Positions 1 through 60,810 are shown, counted from the first letter of the stretch. The stretch is 64,000 nucleotides of DNA from Flaccisagitta enflata (GCA_965153355.1 OZ231126.1:3472001-3536000), one strand, 5' to 3'. The notes: generated by a model not told the origin, from the sequence alone. Numbers and translations are program-made.

Positions 1-129
<129 letters not shown>

Positions 130-136
130 TCCACAG

Positions 137-989
137 TAATTTCTCCCTCTTGCGGTCCCACTTGAAAACTGATCACGATATCGAGTTCGATTTGGTGAAA
201 AGCTGCGAAATTTGCTTCGACAAATTCGGGTTTGCAGGGGCCGATTGCAGCTTCGTCCACGACATGTACATCGACCACGTCGAGGAAGATCATTGCAGAG
301 ACTTTAAGATTAGATGCTTGGACAAGATGGAAAGGCTCGTCGAGAAGATGGGGAAGGGGAAGGGGAAGAGGGTGGTGGAGGAGGAAGAGGAGGAAGATGA
401 AGAGGAAGATGAAGAGGAAGGAAAAAGTCCTGGAAAGCCCAGCATAACAGAACGGAAGTCCTTTAGAGCGTCCGACAAAAAGAGCAGAGACGAAAAGAAG
501 GGAGGAAAAGAAACGAAAAACAAGCGAGCGCTGATGAAAGAAGATGATGAGGAAGAAAAGAAAGATGATGAGAAAGAAAAGAAGAAAGCTGACGGAGAGA
601 AAGATGAGGAAAAAGAAGTGAAGAAAGAGGAGAGCGACAAAGAAGAAATGGGGAAGAGAAAAGAGGAAAAAGATAAGAAAGACGAACCGAACTCCAGGGC
701 TAAAGAGACTAAAACTGATACGGAAAAAAACGTCAAGAAAACGAAACCCGAAGAAACGAAAGAATCTACGGAAAATGGAGGTTCCGCGAATCTCCGTAAG
801 AGCGCGCGACGTCAGTCCGCCGAAGATCCAACGGAAACTGACAAAAGAGCAACGAGAAGTGCAAAAGACCAATCCGACCAATCAGAGGATAGAAGATCGA
901 CGAGGAGCGCCAAAGACGCCGACCAATCAGAGTCGTCGACGAGAAGGACATCTAGAAGATGCAGCGGCCAACAGAAAGACAAAAACTGA
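137..989 (+). CDS. Terminal exon of a C2H2 zinc-finger protein with a long charged tail (5' part outside the window)
   Basis: The exon probably starts at 137, after a (TC)n tract and the acceptor CCACAG. Reading from there, the first residues (FSLLRSHLKTDH) look like the second half of a C2H2 finger, whose cysteines must lie in an upstream exon. A second, loose finger follows: CEIC, about 20 residues, then HVEEDH. Its spacing is longer than the usual 12. The rest, from about residue 70, is very rich in Lys, Glu and Asp and ends in Arg/Ser/Thr-rich segments with repeated RSTRSAKD-like stretches. The stop is TGA at 987-989. The fingers suggest nucleic-acid binding, and the charged tail resembles those of nuclear or chromatin proteins; that role is inference. 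The annotated start of any open frame here is artificial, because the frame is open to the acceptor and has no convincing ATG. Ortholog not recognised. Confidence 0.7.
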
Positions 990-1886
990 ATTAATAATTT
1001 ATAGGTTGTTTTATATCATTCGATTCATTCATATGTCAAATCTTGTCCCGAAGTCATTTGCAAATTATTCGTGGTCATGGAAGCTAGTTTTGTTTGTTTT
1101 TTTGTTCTTGATGATAATCTTCAAAGATAGTTTTGTCTCATTTTCATTCATATTCAAACCCTCACTTTACTTTTTTCCTCTCTCCTCCCCCCCTTCCCTC
1201 TCTTTCCCTATGGATCCGTTCTTGGAGTTACAAGCCCACCCAAACATCCCCTTGCTCTTACCCCCGGAACTGCCCTCTCGTTCCTCCTCTTCCCATCTTA
1301 CAATCATCAAAAACGCCCACTTAACTAAAATCATATTATTTTAATTTTTCTAGTTTTCATCGATTTTAACGTAGGCCCTTTTATTTTATTATAAACTTCG
1401 TTTCTGTTTGTTGTTGCATTATCATTTTTGACTCGAAAATTGGAAAATTAGCTATATGTTTTCCGTGGGTTGATTTAGCTTGCATTTTCTGTTGACAATC
1501 AGCTTGTCATTGTGATCGGTATCAATCTGACCAATTTTAGATCGTCGCTGTCGTTAGTTTTTTTCATCGGTAATTATCCCTCATTAGTTAACGCTGGACG
1601 GTCATCAGAAAACGATCTTTACATCGAAACGATTTAGTTATTGTAGTTGCATCCTGGTATTTCTACAAGAGGGTTTATAAGAGGGTCCGTCATTTAATGA
1701 CTGACAACGTCTGTCGGTCTGAAAAGTAACTACTAAAACCCTTTCCCTGCCCCTCGACGAATGACAATTGCCAACCGATCGAATGACTATTTAAAGTGTT
1801 ACAACGCTACACGATGAAAGAATACAAACTTTTTGGGGGCATACATGTAGTTACATTTTGTGAGAGAGGACGCCTGGTGTGGCTCG
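990..1886. other. Gene-free AT-rich stretch after the zinc-finger gene
   Basis: Contains the 3' untranslated region of the zinc-finger gene. No AATAAA lies close to the stop. I see no gene or clear repeat here. Confidence 0.5.
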
Positions 1887-1958
1887 TTTTTTAGTTGCGG
1901 ACTATCGCCTCCATAAGAGGCTCTGTCCGTCCATCAGTCCGTCGGTCTGCCGTTCCAT
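1887..1958. mobile_element. Family H (HINE-like) fragment, hairpin end
   Basis: Begins TTTTTTAGTTGCGG, followed by the decayed second stem arm, CATAAGAGGC and a GTCC/GTCG run. Hairpin-first orientation; the other end is missing. Confidence 0.7.
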
Positions 1959-3161
1959 GGGTCACGCTCCTGTTGGGAAGTGTGAAAACGTGCAATTTGA
2001 ATGCTGTGTTCGGGTGCTTCACAGAGCAAACGTATGGAGTTTACCTTCACCCTACTTAGGTAATATAGAGAAGCAAAAATCATGAATATGATTATTTTCC
2101 TTCTTTCAAAATTCCTTTCTCTTTCTAGTTTGTTTTAGCCTTAAAGTTTTCACAAAGATCCCAGAAATCAGAAAAATGACATGTAGTTTTGTTACTAAAA
2201 GGATAATAATTTGTTTTAAAGAATCATAGTATTTGTTTGAATAGTCTTAAATATCAGAATATAAACTGTTAAAGAGCTTACTTAAGAAACAGATTAACAA
2301 CTCTATAAAGAGAAAAAATTAGGATTATAGCTAATTCAAATATTGTCAGTCTATTGATTTATTCCACTGCATTATGCAAATCAGGTTCTCAAAATAAAAT
2401 TGTTAAGAAATTGAAGTTGAATGATTTTTTTTTAATGGCAAGGGTAAAAAAATTAGCTACTCCATATTAGGTAAAGAGGGATGTTGTACGCTCCTGTCCA
2501 CCCGCCCGCGACCACATTGTAACCTCGGGTTACTTGTTTAAATGGGAAGTAGTGAGTCACGAGTCAAACGGCAAAAGCTCTTCCCGAAAAAGGGGAGAGA
2601 GTACTGGACTGTTCATTTCAGTTGTGGGTGGAAATTGCAGCGGACCAAAAAAAAAAAAAAGCTTTAAATTGGGGAAGATCAAAAGTTGTCACATTGAAAA
2701 TACACACTGAACGATACTAATCGCCGATTTAAAGTTTTATCTCAAATAAAAATAAGAACGCAGTGAATCCCCAATATGAGAGATGAAGTTTATTGATTTC
2801 TCTATGAAATACGATGGGAGGGAGAAGAGCAAATTGTCTTTCAACCGAATAGATTCTATCTCCATTAGGCATTACATTTGATTCCCTCTCTCTGTCTCTC
2901 TCTCATTTTCGGCGATTATGAATTCAATGCGGGTGTATCATTCTCCCGCTACCAGTTAAGTCGAAAGAAGGACAACCCTGTCGATCGTCGGTCAAACAAA
3001 TCAAATCTAATTCGAAATCAATTCTAGGTCGCGTGAAACTTAAATCTGTTTGTTGATTTTTTTTTTTTTTTTTTTTTTTTTTTGTGAATGGTCTTGTCCG
3101 TTTGTTAAAGTGTCCCTCCAAAGATTTTTTTTTCATTTTACTACATTCATCCATTAAAAAA
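1959..3161. other. Gene-free AT-rich stretch with poly-T tract
   Basis: No gene seen. Holds a short poly-A run (about 2647-2660) and a poly-T run (about 3058-3082) that gives rise to a spurious lysine-rich frame on the minus strand. Confidence 0.5.
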
Positions 3162-3327
3162 AAGGCCGGATACTCGGCAATCCAGTCGCGGACGGTTGGG
3201 CAGGAGCAGTAATGCGGAAACCGCTCGGAATTCGATAATGTGACGGACGGACGGACATACCGACTGACCTACCGACCGACCTACCGACCGACACGGCAAG
3301 GTGTAGTCGCGTGTCCGCGACTAAAAA
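3162..3327. mobile_element. Family H element, near complete, reverse orientation
   Basis: Starts AAGGCCGGATACTCGGC, carries CAGTCGCGG and a GGAC/GACC tetranucleotide core, and ends with the hairpin GTCGCGTGTCCGCGACTAAAAA-type terminus. Confidence 0.85.
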
Positions 3328-3359
3328 CCACAGATAACTTAAAGGAGATTCCTATCAGA

Positions 3360-3497
3360 ACAAGGCCGGATACACGGCCACTAGTTGCGGGCGGGTGGGC
3401 AGGGGCGGAAATGCACGTTTTCACACTTTTCAACTCGATCATTACAGACCGACGACCGACAAAGCCTCTTATAGAGTTGCGTGTCCGCAACTAAAAA
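3360..3497. mobile_element. Family H element, near complete, reverse orientation
   Basis: Starts CAAGGCCGGATACACGGCC and ends with a variant hairpin in which both stem arms are changed (AGTTGCG paired with CGCAACT), followed by AAAAA. Lies 33 bp from the previous copy in the same orientation. Confidence 0.85.
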
Positions 3498-3589
3498 CCG
3501 ATATGTCTCAAAGGAATGCAACGTCAGCTTAACAAAATAGCGGACGCACCCAAGGCCTTTTTAACCGCGATTCTATATCTCACTGAATC

Positions 3590-3645
3590 GCTCAATCTGT
3601 CCGTCCGTCCGACACACAGATGCCGCGGTATCCGGCCTTGTTTTA
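3590..3645. mobile_element. Family H remnant
   Basis: GTCC core followed by GCCGCGGTATCCGGCCTTGT; the hairpin end is lost. Confidence 0.5.
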
Positions 3646-3928
3646 TCGCAGAATTGGAGAAACAACTAAAATGTTGAATGTTGAATTAAATTCTCACGCG
3701 ATTTTGTAATTCACCATTTTTAGACCAAGTTTATGACATCACTGAATGATCGATGAAAAAATCAGCTTCTGCAACAATGCCCCTGCCCACCCGCACCAAA
3801 TCAAATTTTTTTAAAAGCTAGTGATGTAAAAAACCGTCCATTTACGCCGGTATCACAAAGTATTACAGAAAGACCAACGGTTGCAGCAAAAAATGAAGTT
3901 GCGTGCGCGTAATTTGAAACTTGATCCG

Positions 3929-4035
3929 ACAAGGCCAAGTAAGCCAAAATGTATCGCGTATGGATCGTCGAACGAATGCGTTACCCGACCGACCAACCGA
4001 CTGAAGGACAAAGCTTCTTATTTATGTGCGTTGTA
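3929..4035. mobile_element. Family H element, subfamily B, reverse orientation
   Basis: Begins ACAAGGCCAAGTAAGCC and carries the subfamily B marker ATCGTCGAACGAATGCGTTACCC plus GACC repeats; compare the copies at 31989 and 32131. The hairpin is decayed. Confidence 0.65.
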
Positions 4036-4239
4036 GCAGGTCAAAAAGAAAGTTGTTGAAAGAACAGAAGCGCCGTCAAGTTAATCGATTCCTCATTGTG
4101 CTTTTTTCATCGGAAGGAATTCAGTTCGTACAATCGTACTTTTCGTTTGTCTGTTGGTCCGTCCGTCGCGCTGAGACGCTTTTACATAAACCGAAAGGAA
4201 TCGAGTGAAATTTTTTTTTACTAAATGACTTTTGCTTGT

Positions 4240-4310
4240 TTGCTTTATTTTTTCTTTCTTTTTCTTTCCTTTCTCTTTCCTTTCTTTCTGTCTTTCTTTC
4301 TTTCTTTCTT

Positions 4311-4402
<92 letters not shown>
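4240..4402. repeat. (TTTC)n and (TC)n microsatellite
   Basis: TTTC tetranucleotides pass into about 43 TC units ending at 4402. The serine/leucine frames read from it are artefacts. Confidence 0.95.
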
Positions 4403-4404
<2 letters not shown>

Positions 4405-4607
4405 GTCATGTCTTCTCCATTCTGGGATTGAATAAACAACGATGATGATGATGATGGACTGAAGTCAACTGACAATCTAAATCGAAAATGGAAAGAGAGA
4501 GACTGAAAATTCAAAACAGAACAGAACAGAACAGGCCGAGGAAAGAATAAGGAAAGAAAAGAAAAATAATACTATACCTCTCATTTAGTGGAGGAAGGCA
4601 AAATAAA

Positions 4608-4790
4608 CAAAGCCGAGTACATGGCTACCTTTGTTGTGCAAGGCTGGGCAGGGGCAGTGATGAGAAGGATCTGTCAAGCACTTTGGCAGAAGCGGCGAGG
4701 TTAAAAAACGCACTCAATAGAAAAATGAGATGGACCGACCAATGAACTAAAGGACGGACGAACGGACGGACCAAAAAGTGGCGACTGAAA
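4608..4790. mobile_element. Family H element, decayed, reverse orientation
   Basis: Begins ACAAAGCCGAGTACATGGC and retains GGGCAGGGGCAG, a GGAC/GACC core and a terminal GTGGCGACTGAAAA with a broken hairpin. Confidence 0.6.
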
Positions 4791-5789
4791 ACCCATAGCC
4801 CAGTCTCAGCATATGCGTTTCGTCAAGTTATGAGGCAAAAGGAAAGAAGTGGAAGAAAAAGTAAGTCAGAAAAAGGCGGCTAGAATCGGAATACGCACCC
4901 TGGCTAAAATTGGCCTATCTTCCATCCGACCTCCCTAATCACTCCTGGGAGGCAAGGGGGAAGGGGGGGGGTTAGCCGGTTAGAATGGCATGTGCCCATG
5001 ACTCATAGCCTTAGGGCATTTGTGACTCGCCTAAAAGTTGACTCTGCTGACAATATCTAGAATCAAGACCGAGAGGGAAAGAATTAGGGAAAGGGTCCAG
5101 AAACCCAGCCCCCCCCCTCCCCCAAAAAAGCGTTAGATGGTCAGCAGTACCCGCGCCCTGCTTAAGTAGTTTGTTATTAAAGTTGAGGGAGCTGGGTAGC
5201 AGCCCCAAAGGGTCCAATAACCTTTGCTTTCACACACGTGCAATTTTCTCCTCTTTCTCAAAGGCGAGAGTGTTGGGGGGGGGAAGGGGGAGGTGGAATG
5301 AGGACAAAGATTAAAGAGAAAATTCACAATATGTGTAAAAGCACAGGTGATTGATTCCTGTGGGGCCGCTATCCCCTTCCCCCTCCATTAGAATAAAGGG
5401 GGGGGGGGGTGATGCGCCCGCGCGCTTGCTTGGGATGACTCACTTTTCACAGAAACGCCTAGAATAAAGCGCCTCCAGTGCGTCGAGTACGGCGAAGCAA
5501 CATGTAGTCGTGTATAGCCTAAACATTCGAGCTAACTTCGCTCAGTTGTTCTTCATGGTATCGATGATGGCTGTTAGCTAACTTACCTCATTCAATAGGC
5601 GATGAAAGACTGATTAAACCTACCTTGTCCGTCCGACCGTCCGTCCGTCCGTCTGTCCATGACATACATTAAGCCGCTCAGTTCATTATGGGGGAATCTG
5701 TGCATATCAGGCCGTGTTTTTACGTTTATGACTGTTTGCCATCACCAAATCCTCGATGTGTCGTTTGTTTACAGTAGTTTCCTTTGTTG
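4791..5789. other. Gene-free stretch with G-rich tracts
   Basis: No gene seen. Contains G runs near 4958, 5275 and 5398, a C run near 5110, and a GTCC tetranucleotide patch at about 5626-5660, probably a family H remnant. Confidence 0.45.
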
Positions 5790-6131
5790 TGCTGCTTAGT
5801 TCGCTGTTACTAGTTCAGTGACTCACAGTAAGCTTTTTGTTTACTCTCTCGCTACTTCAGTGAGTTGCTTGTTTTGTTACTAGCTAAGTCAGTTGCTTGC
5901 TTGTTTTGTTACTAGTTCAGTAAGTTGCTTGTTGTTTTGTCACTAGTTCAGTGAGTTGCTTGTTTGTCTTGTTACTAATCAAGAGAGTTGCTTGTTTGCT
6001 TTTTTACTAGTTCAGTAAGTCGTTTGTTTGCTTTGTAACTAGTTTAGTAAGTTGTTTGTTTGTTTTGTAACTAATTCAGAGAGTTGCTTGTTTGCTTTCT
6101 TACTAGTTGAGTGAGTTTCTTGTTAGCTGGG
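5790..6131. repeat. Degenerate tandem repeat, about 40 bp unit
   Basis: Eight or nine imperfect units built around TTGTTACTAGTTCAGTGAG and TTGCTTGTTTG. A few further units occur at 6630-6715. Confidence 0.75.
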
Positions 6132-6276
6132 TTTTTAGATGCGTCCTCGCATCTCTATAAGAGGGTCTGTCCGTCCGTCCGTCCCTCCGTTACCCTTCTT
6201 CGAAAATCCATCAATCATCAATTCAATCCCTCCCACACCACTCCCAATCATTTTTAGATGCGTCCTCGCATCTCTT
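6132..6276. mobile_element. Family H, subfamily C: two hairpin ends
   Basis: The hairpin AGATGCGTCCTCGCATCT after TTTTT occurs at 6132 (followed by CTATAAGAGGGT and a GTCC core) and again at 6252. Both stem arms differ from the main family but still pair with each other. Confidence 0.75.
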
Positions 6277-7062
6277 GAGTTATGGGACAACTATCCTTAT
6301 ATCTATCATTCTGACTGCTAGGATCTTGCCCCCATCCCTCCCACCTCCAGAATTCAGTTTTTTACATATCAAATCCTTTGAAATCATTGGTCAATACTGA
6401 TACCGATCTGATGTCTTGCCAATATACATAATTGGTTCTTTTTTTCAATATCATTTAACTATTTAATCGGCAAACAGGAGCTGCATTTTTTATTTATAGG
6501 TATAATCATAGCATGATGTATTTTTTAACCATGAAAAGCGATATTGACAATAAGAACTGCAATATGCAAAAAACGTGGAATTCTTTCTATAAAGAGATCA
6601 GTAGAGGACGCATCGTTGCCCGATCGGGCTTGTTTGTTCAGCGAGTTGCTTGTTGACTTTGTCACTAGTTGCTTGTTTGCTTGGTTGCTGGTTCAGTGAG
6701 TTGCTTGTTTGCCTTACCTTAGTTTGCTCTGATCCGTCTCTTTTAACTATTTCTGTCCTTCTTTCCTTCTTATCAGATTTTTCTCCTTCCTCCCTTTTCT
6801 CCTCCTCCTCTGCCTCCCTCTCCTCCTCCTCCTCTTCTCATTCTTCCTTCTCTTCCTCCGGTTTTCTGTAATTCCTTCTGCTTTCGTGTTCCTTCTACTA
6901 AAGTGTTTTTTCTTCTTCCTAACATATTCATATAAGAGAAAACTGTTTCATGTTTATAGGTCAGACTCAAAGTTACAATCTCTGCTCTGTCACTTTGCCG
7001 CATTGCGCAATCCCCGTCAGCTGATATGAGGCATGATAGTGTATACATGGCAGCCTCCTGTA
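6277..7062. other. Gene-free stretch
   Basis: AT-rich sequence, a few units of the TTGCTTGTTTG repeat, and a CT-rich tract at about 6745-6865. No gene seen. Confidence 0.45.
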
Positions 7063-7063
7063 G

Positions 7064-7112
7064 TTTTTAGTCGCGTGCACGCGACTCTACAACCCGCTTT
7101 GTCCATCCGCGA
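7064..7112. mobile_element. Family H fragment, hairpin end
   Basis: TTTTTAGTCGCGTGCACGCGACT hairpin followed by CTACAACCCGCTTTGTCC, then truncated. Confidence 0.75.
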
Positions 7113-7140
7113 TATGAGGCATGATACGTAATACTTGGCA

Positions 7141-7845
<705 letters not shown>

Positions 7846-8331
7846 CTTTCCACCATGTGAATAACCACACCAGCCAGATTTGGTTCTCATGAATGATGCA
7901 TTGCTGGAGCACGAGAATTTCTGCTCCTGCAACTTACAAACGAAAGCAGATGGAGCACGCTTAAGATTGTGCCTACATCAGAATTGTGTAAACAAAGTTA
8001 AAAGCACGGCTCCGTTGTAAACAAACGACAACGCAAACAAATACGTGAACGCCAGAAAAAAAAAAGAAGAAAATACGCCAACCCTAATTGCTGCCAGTTG
8101 GGAAAAAAAGTGCTAAAAAAAAGAAAGAAAGAAAAAAGCTCGTAAGAAATACGGCGCGTCCGTCTGAAAATTTCAAGGACAAAAAGTTTTGAAAACATTA
8201 GAATAAAAAATATATGTTAAAAGACAAAAATTGTTTTGAAAAATGATCAAAATGCGTGTTTTCCCAGTTTTACTCGGCTGACTTTCAGATAAACAAGAGA
8301 AAAAAAATAAAAGATTGATCATCGACGGATT

Positions 8332-8412
8332 ATCAGATGGACAGATGGACAGACGGGTGGAGGGACAAATGGACGGACTGACTTGTACAGTCGCGTAACT
8401 CGTGACTAAAAC
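8332..8412. mobile_element. Family H fragment, reverse orientation
   Basis: GGAC/AGAC core followed by the decayed hairpin AGTCGCGTAACTCGTGACT and AAAA. Confidence 0.65.
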
Positions 8413-8567
8413 CTTGTTTCCTCTGAAATAATGGGGGAGGGGGAAATCCCTCCTCCTTCTGAAGTCTAGACTAATGCTTTGCACAAACATCACAATGAGA
8501 AAAAAACTGTCACCTAAGTTAACAGCAGACCACGACATACTTAGATCAAACACAGCATCACGGCTCG

Positions 8568-8569
<2 letters not shown>

Positions 8570-8666
<97 letters not shown>

Positions 8667-8668
8667 TC
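8570..8668. repeat. (AG)n microsatellite
   Basis: About 38 AG units followed by ACAGAG variants. Confidence 0.95.
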
Positions 8669-9655
8669 AGAGATCAAAATGATTCGTTCTTATACTTTTA
8701 ATCGTATCTGCCAAGTGAGCAGTATCTCATTTGATGCCATACTTGCAACTAAATGTATACGCAATACGTAATGCTCTTCTGTTAGTTCGTTGGTCTGTCT
8801 TTGGACTCTTGAAAAAGGTGTGTCCTTAAGTAGGTCTGTCTGTCCGTCCATAATGTGAAAATTGGTATGAAGCAAAATTGGCCCTCTACAGACGAGAGTG
8901 AAATACAAGAAGTCAACCCCCCAAAAAACTGTAGCACTCCCCTACTACTCGACTCATAAAAAAAGCCGCACTTTTAAATTGCAGATTGTCATACTGAATT
9001 TCAAAATAATTAATTGAAATCTTAAACCGTTTCAAAGCTCTTGAAAAGATCTTTCATTTGGCTCCAATCTGAAAATTCTAGCTTTATTGGTTTAGAAATG
9101 GCATAAGAATGATTAAAAACATTGCCATTTTCAGTTTGCATTCCTATTAAAAAATGAGCATTTTTACAAATTAGGAGATAACTTTGACAAGCTCTAGCTA
9201 TTAAACCGTTGGAGATACAGATTTGGGATTGATCTAGAATGAAAGAAAGTTTGAAATTCTTTCAAATCACTTCTATAAAAAAATATTCAAATCATTTGTT
9301 TTTTTTTATCCTTTCACTCAAAATAGGGTGCGGCTTTTTTTTGAGTCGGGTAGTACAGCCTCAACTGTTGAATGGAGAAAGAAATATAACATATAGAACA
9401 GAAGCTTATATCCTTACAATTAGCCTCATCAGAGGGATTTTGGAATTTTATTCCTGATCTGAAAATATTGCTAAAAACCCAGTGAAAAATTGCAGATTTA
9501 GCAAAATTCAAAAAATGTTATTTTTAATTAGTTTCTAAGCTGTATTTCTAAACTGGGCGATAAAATGAATGATTCCCTACACAATTTTGTTTTTATTTCT
9601 AAATCCTCCGCCAGAGCGAATTTAATTCGAATAGCTTTGGGCCGTAATCCATAAA
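8669..9655. other. Gene-free AT-rich stretch
   Basis: No gene or clear repeat seen. Confidence 0.45.
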
Positions 9656-9756
9656 CCCAGCCAACCCTTAGCCCTAAAGCTAACCCTGTCTCTAACCCTA
9701 ACCCTAAAACTATCCCCAACCCTATCCCTAACCCTATACCCACCCCTAACCCTAAT
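9656..9756. repeat. Interstitial telomere-like repeat, degenerate (CCCTAA)n
   Basis: About 100 bp made of CCCTAA and near variants (CCCTAACCCTAA, CCCTAAAG, CCCCAACCCTATCC). It abuts the left end of a family F2 element and has ordinary sequence on both sides, so it is not a chromosome end. Confidence 0.8.
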
Positions 9757-9759
9757 TTA

Positions 9760-10642
9760 AATAGTCGCAAGCGTCAGATGGTCAGCAGCTGTGCCCCTAT
9801 GTGTGTGGGTATGTGTGGTGTGGTGGTAAGAGGCAGCGGCGAAGAGCCGATGACCTATGCTTTTGGGCAGCGGCGAAGGGGCCGATGACCTATGCTTTCA
9901 CATATGCAGAAATTTCTCCTTCTCCGTCCGTCCGTACCCCCCCCTGCCTCAAGGCCCAAATCCTGGCCTTGAGACCCAAGTCCCAGCCTTGAGGCCCAAA
10001 TCCCAGCCTTGAGGCTCAAAACCAAACCTGTGGGCCTAAATCCTGGCCCCAAGACCCAAATTCCAGCCTTGAGGCCCAAATCCACACCTTGTGGCCAAAC
10101 CCCAGCCATGAGATCCAAAACCCAGCCTAGGTGTCCAAATCCCAACCATGAGACCCATATATCAACCTTGAGGCTCAAATACCAGCATTGAGGTCCAAAA
10201 CCCAGTCTTGAGGCCCAAAACCTAGCCTTGAGCCCAAAATTCCTGCCTTGAGACAAAATTCCAGCGATTCGATTCGATTTAACAACATCTATTAGCCCGA
10301 GACGAGCCGCAAGTAAAAATATAACGAACGACACATCTAAAAGGGAATTACATACTCAAGTGTACAAGAACACAATTCAATGTCCAGTGCAGTGACTCTT
10401 CTTTCAGATCAAACTCCCCTCCTCCCCATAAAATTCCAGCCTTGAGGCTCAAATCCAAGCCTTTAGGCCCAAATACCAGCTTTGAGGTCCAAATTACAGC
10501 TCTGAGGCCAAAATCCCTAAAACATACTAAGCATAGGTCATCGGCCCCTTCGGGGCCGCTGCCCCTCTAACCACCTCACACCCACATATACTCACATGGG
10601 GGCAACGGGTACCGCTGACCATCTAATGCTTTTGCGACTATT
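9760..10642. mobile_element. Family F2 fold-back element with a 20 bp tandem core
   Basis: The outer ends are inverted: AATAGTCGCAA at 9760 and TTGCGACTATT at 10632-10642, with ATGGTCAGC and GCTGACCAT inside them. Further in is a GC-rich hairpin arm: decayed copies of GGCAGCGGCGAAGGGGCCGATGACC on the left and the intact GGTCATCGGCCCCTTCGGGG form on the right. The core is about 15 units of CCCAGCCTTGAGGCCCAAAT and variants. Confidence 0.8.
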
Positions 10643-11006
10643 ATTTGTGCTTCAAGGCTGGAATTAGGGCCTGGAGGCTGGGATTTGAGCCTCAAGACCA
10701 GAATTTGGGCCTTGAGACCAGGATTTGGGCCTCAAGACCAGGAATTGGGCGTCGAGGCTGGGATTTGAGCCTCGAGGCTGGGATTTGAACCTCAAGGCTG
10801 GGATTTGAGCCTCCAGGCTGGGATTTGAGCCTCCAGGCTGGGATTTGAGCATCGAGGCTGGGATTTAAGCTTCCAGACTAGAATTTTGGCCTCAAGACTA
10901 GGATTTGGGTACGGAGAAGAAGGAGAAGAAGAAGGAGAAGGAGAAGGAGAAAGTTTCCCATATGTGTGAAAGCATAGGTCATCGGCCCCTTCGGGGCCGC
11001 TGCCCA
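10643..11006. mobile_element. Second family F2 unit, head to head with the first
   Basis: Tandem core in the opposite orientation (GCTGGGATTTGAGCCTCAAG type, about 12 units), then the arm CATAGGTCATCGGCCCCTTC and GGGGCCGCTGCCC. The outer left arm is shared with, or lost against, the element at 9760. Confidence 0.7.
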
Positions 11007-11283
11007 AAAACTGCTTAAAAAGTCTTGAAAACAACAGATCACAGATGATCGTACAATTGTACCAAACTGGGAATAAAATTCCAAAATTGCTCTGATGAGG
11101 CTAATTATATTGATATACACTGTCAATTCCTATTTTTTATGCCTTTCCTTATTCAGCGGTTGAGGTTGTAGGGGGAGGGAGCTACAGTTTTTTTGGGGGT
11201 TAACATCTTGTATTTCACTATCGTCCGTAACTTGCTGCCCCTCCCACCTGCAATGCTGCCCCCGCCCACCGGCAAGCAACTAT

Positions 11284-11402
11284 TTATTGGCCGTGTATCT
11301 GGCCTTGTTTATCGTTTGTAATGTTTTTGAGGTCTCGTGCACGCGACTCTATAACCCTCTATATTTGTCAGGCAGTCCGTCCATCCATCTGTGCGTCCAT
11401 CA
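11284..11402. mobile_element. Two adjacent family H fragments
   Basis: A terminal piece (GGCCGTGTATCTGGCCTTGT) at 11289-11310 is followed by a hairpin-end piece from 11327 (CTCGTGCACGCGACTCTATAA, then GTCC repeats). Confidence 0.65.
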
Positions 11403-11520
11403 GTTGGTAACACTTTGCTTGGCAATTTTCTATTTCCTTTTTTTTTCTTTTGTTCATATAATTTTTTTAAAGTTTTTGTAAAACGAATGAGGATATCGCT
11501 GCCATCGTTTGTTTATCTTT

Positions 11521-12034
11521 TGTTTGTTTGTTTTTTTCAGAGGTTTTTGTGAAGTGAGCGAAGATGTCCCTAAAACTGAAGGTGGCATTTTTAGTCGCGG
11601 ACTAGCGACTCTATAAGAGGCTTTGTCCGTCCGTCGGTCGGTCGGTCGGTCGGTCGGTCGGTTGGTCCGTCCGTCCGTCCATCACGCTCGAGTCAATAAG
11701 CGGGAAAACAAGCATTTCCGCCCCTGCCCACCCGTCCGCGACTAGTATTGGCCTTGTATCCGGCCTTGTTTGTTTATCTTTTGTTTATCTTTTGTTTTCA
11801 GAGGTTTTTGTGAAGTGAGTGAAGATGTCGCTGAAACTGAAGGTGGCATCTTTTGTTTATCTTTTGTTTATCTTTTGTTTATCTTTTGTTTATCTTTTGT
11901 TTTCAGAGGTTTTTGTGAAGTGAGTGAAGATGTCGCTGAAACTGAAGGTGGCATCTTTTGTTTATCTTTTGTTTATCTTTTGTTTATCTTTTGTGTATCT
12001 TTTGTTTTCAGAGGTTTTTGTGAAGTGAGTGAAG
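11521..12034 (+). repeat. Tandem copies of the talin start-codon exon acceptor (3 decoys and the true site)
   Basis: The block TTTTCAG, then AGGTTTTTGTGAAGTGAG, then an ATG and about 18 coding bases, occurs with acceptor AG ending at 11540, 11801, 11906 and 12011. The last three are spaced exactly 105 bp apart. Each unit also carries TTTATCTTTTG repeats as its pyrimidine tract. Only the last copy continues into the talin reading frame. The earlier ones diverge after GTGGCATC back into intron-like sequence. The first is interrupted by the family H element at 11588. Confidence 0.9.
11588..11771. mobile_element. Family H element, full length, inserted in a decoy talin exon copy
   Basis: TTTTTAGTCGCGGACTAGCGACT hairpin, CTATAAGAGGCTTTGTCC, a run of GTCC/GTCG units, CGCCCCTGCCCACCCGTCCG, CGACTAGTATTGG and TATCCGGCCTTGTTT. 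The undisturbed neighbouring copies at 11826 and 11931 show the empty site, so insertion was into the T run after GGTGGCAT. Confidence 0.9.
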
Positions 12035-60276
<48,242 letters not shown>

Positions 60277-60601
60277 AATGTAGATGTATATATGGAGAAA
60301 TGGATGTACATTAAGTGAGTTTGTGGTGAAGTAATGAAACGTAAATGAATTCATAGACGTTGAATCTGGCTTGATTCGCGGCGATAAAGAACCATTATCA
60401 TGAAGTAATGTGAAGTTGACCCGTTTGAACACGGGATCTGGACCGATTTATAGCTAGCTTCAGTGAGTTACGGTCAAGCTTGTAATTGTAGACTCGGTAG
60501 TTTTTTTATGATCGCAGAGTAATATCAAATTCTCTATTAATACTGAAATTGAGAGTACACATGCACCTCAGAGAACGATATGTGGACATGTATTTTGTGG
60601 G

Positions 60602-60810
60602 TTTTTAGTCGCGGACTAGCGACTCTATAAGAGGCTTTGTCCGTCCGTCCGTCCGTCCGTTGGTCCGTTGGTCCGTCCATCACACTTTACTTTTTCAGCG
60701 TTTTTGAGCTTTCTTGCCTTTCTGCTCCTGCCCAAATGATCAGCTGACCTCAAATATGGCCCCTGCCCTCCCACACGCGACTGGGGTAGCCGTGTATCCG
60801 GCCTTGTTTA
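60602..60810. mobile_element. Family H element, full length, between talin and ARPC1
   Basis: TTTTTAGTCGCGGACTAGCGACT hairpin, TATAAGAGGCTTTGTCC, GTCC/GTTG core, CACACTTTACTTTTTCAGCG, CACACGCGACTGGGG and GTATCCGGCCTTGTTT. Confidence 0.93.

Noticed and set aside
4225-4445. Serine/leucine-rich small proteins in TC tracts (also at 7135-7912, 13112-13655, 15134-15821)
   Set aside because: Pure microsatellite translation in all frames on both strands.
9656-9756. Chromosome end
   Set aside because: Unique sequence and genes continue on both sides and the repeats are degenerate.
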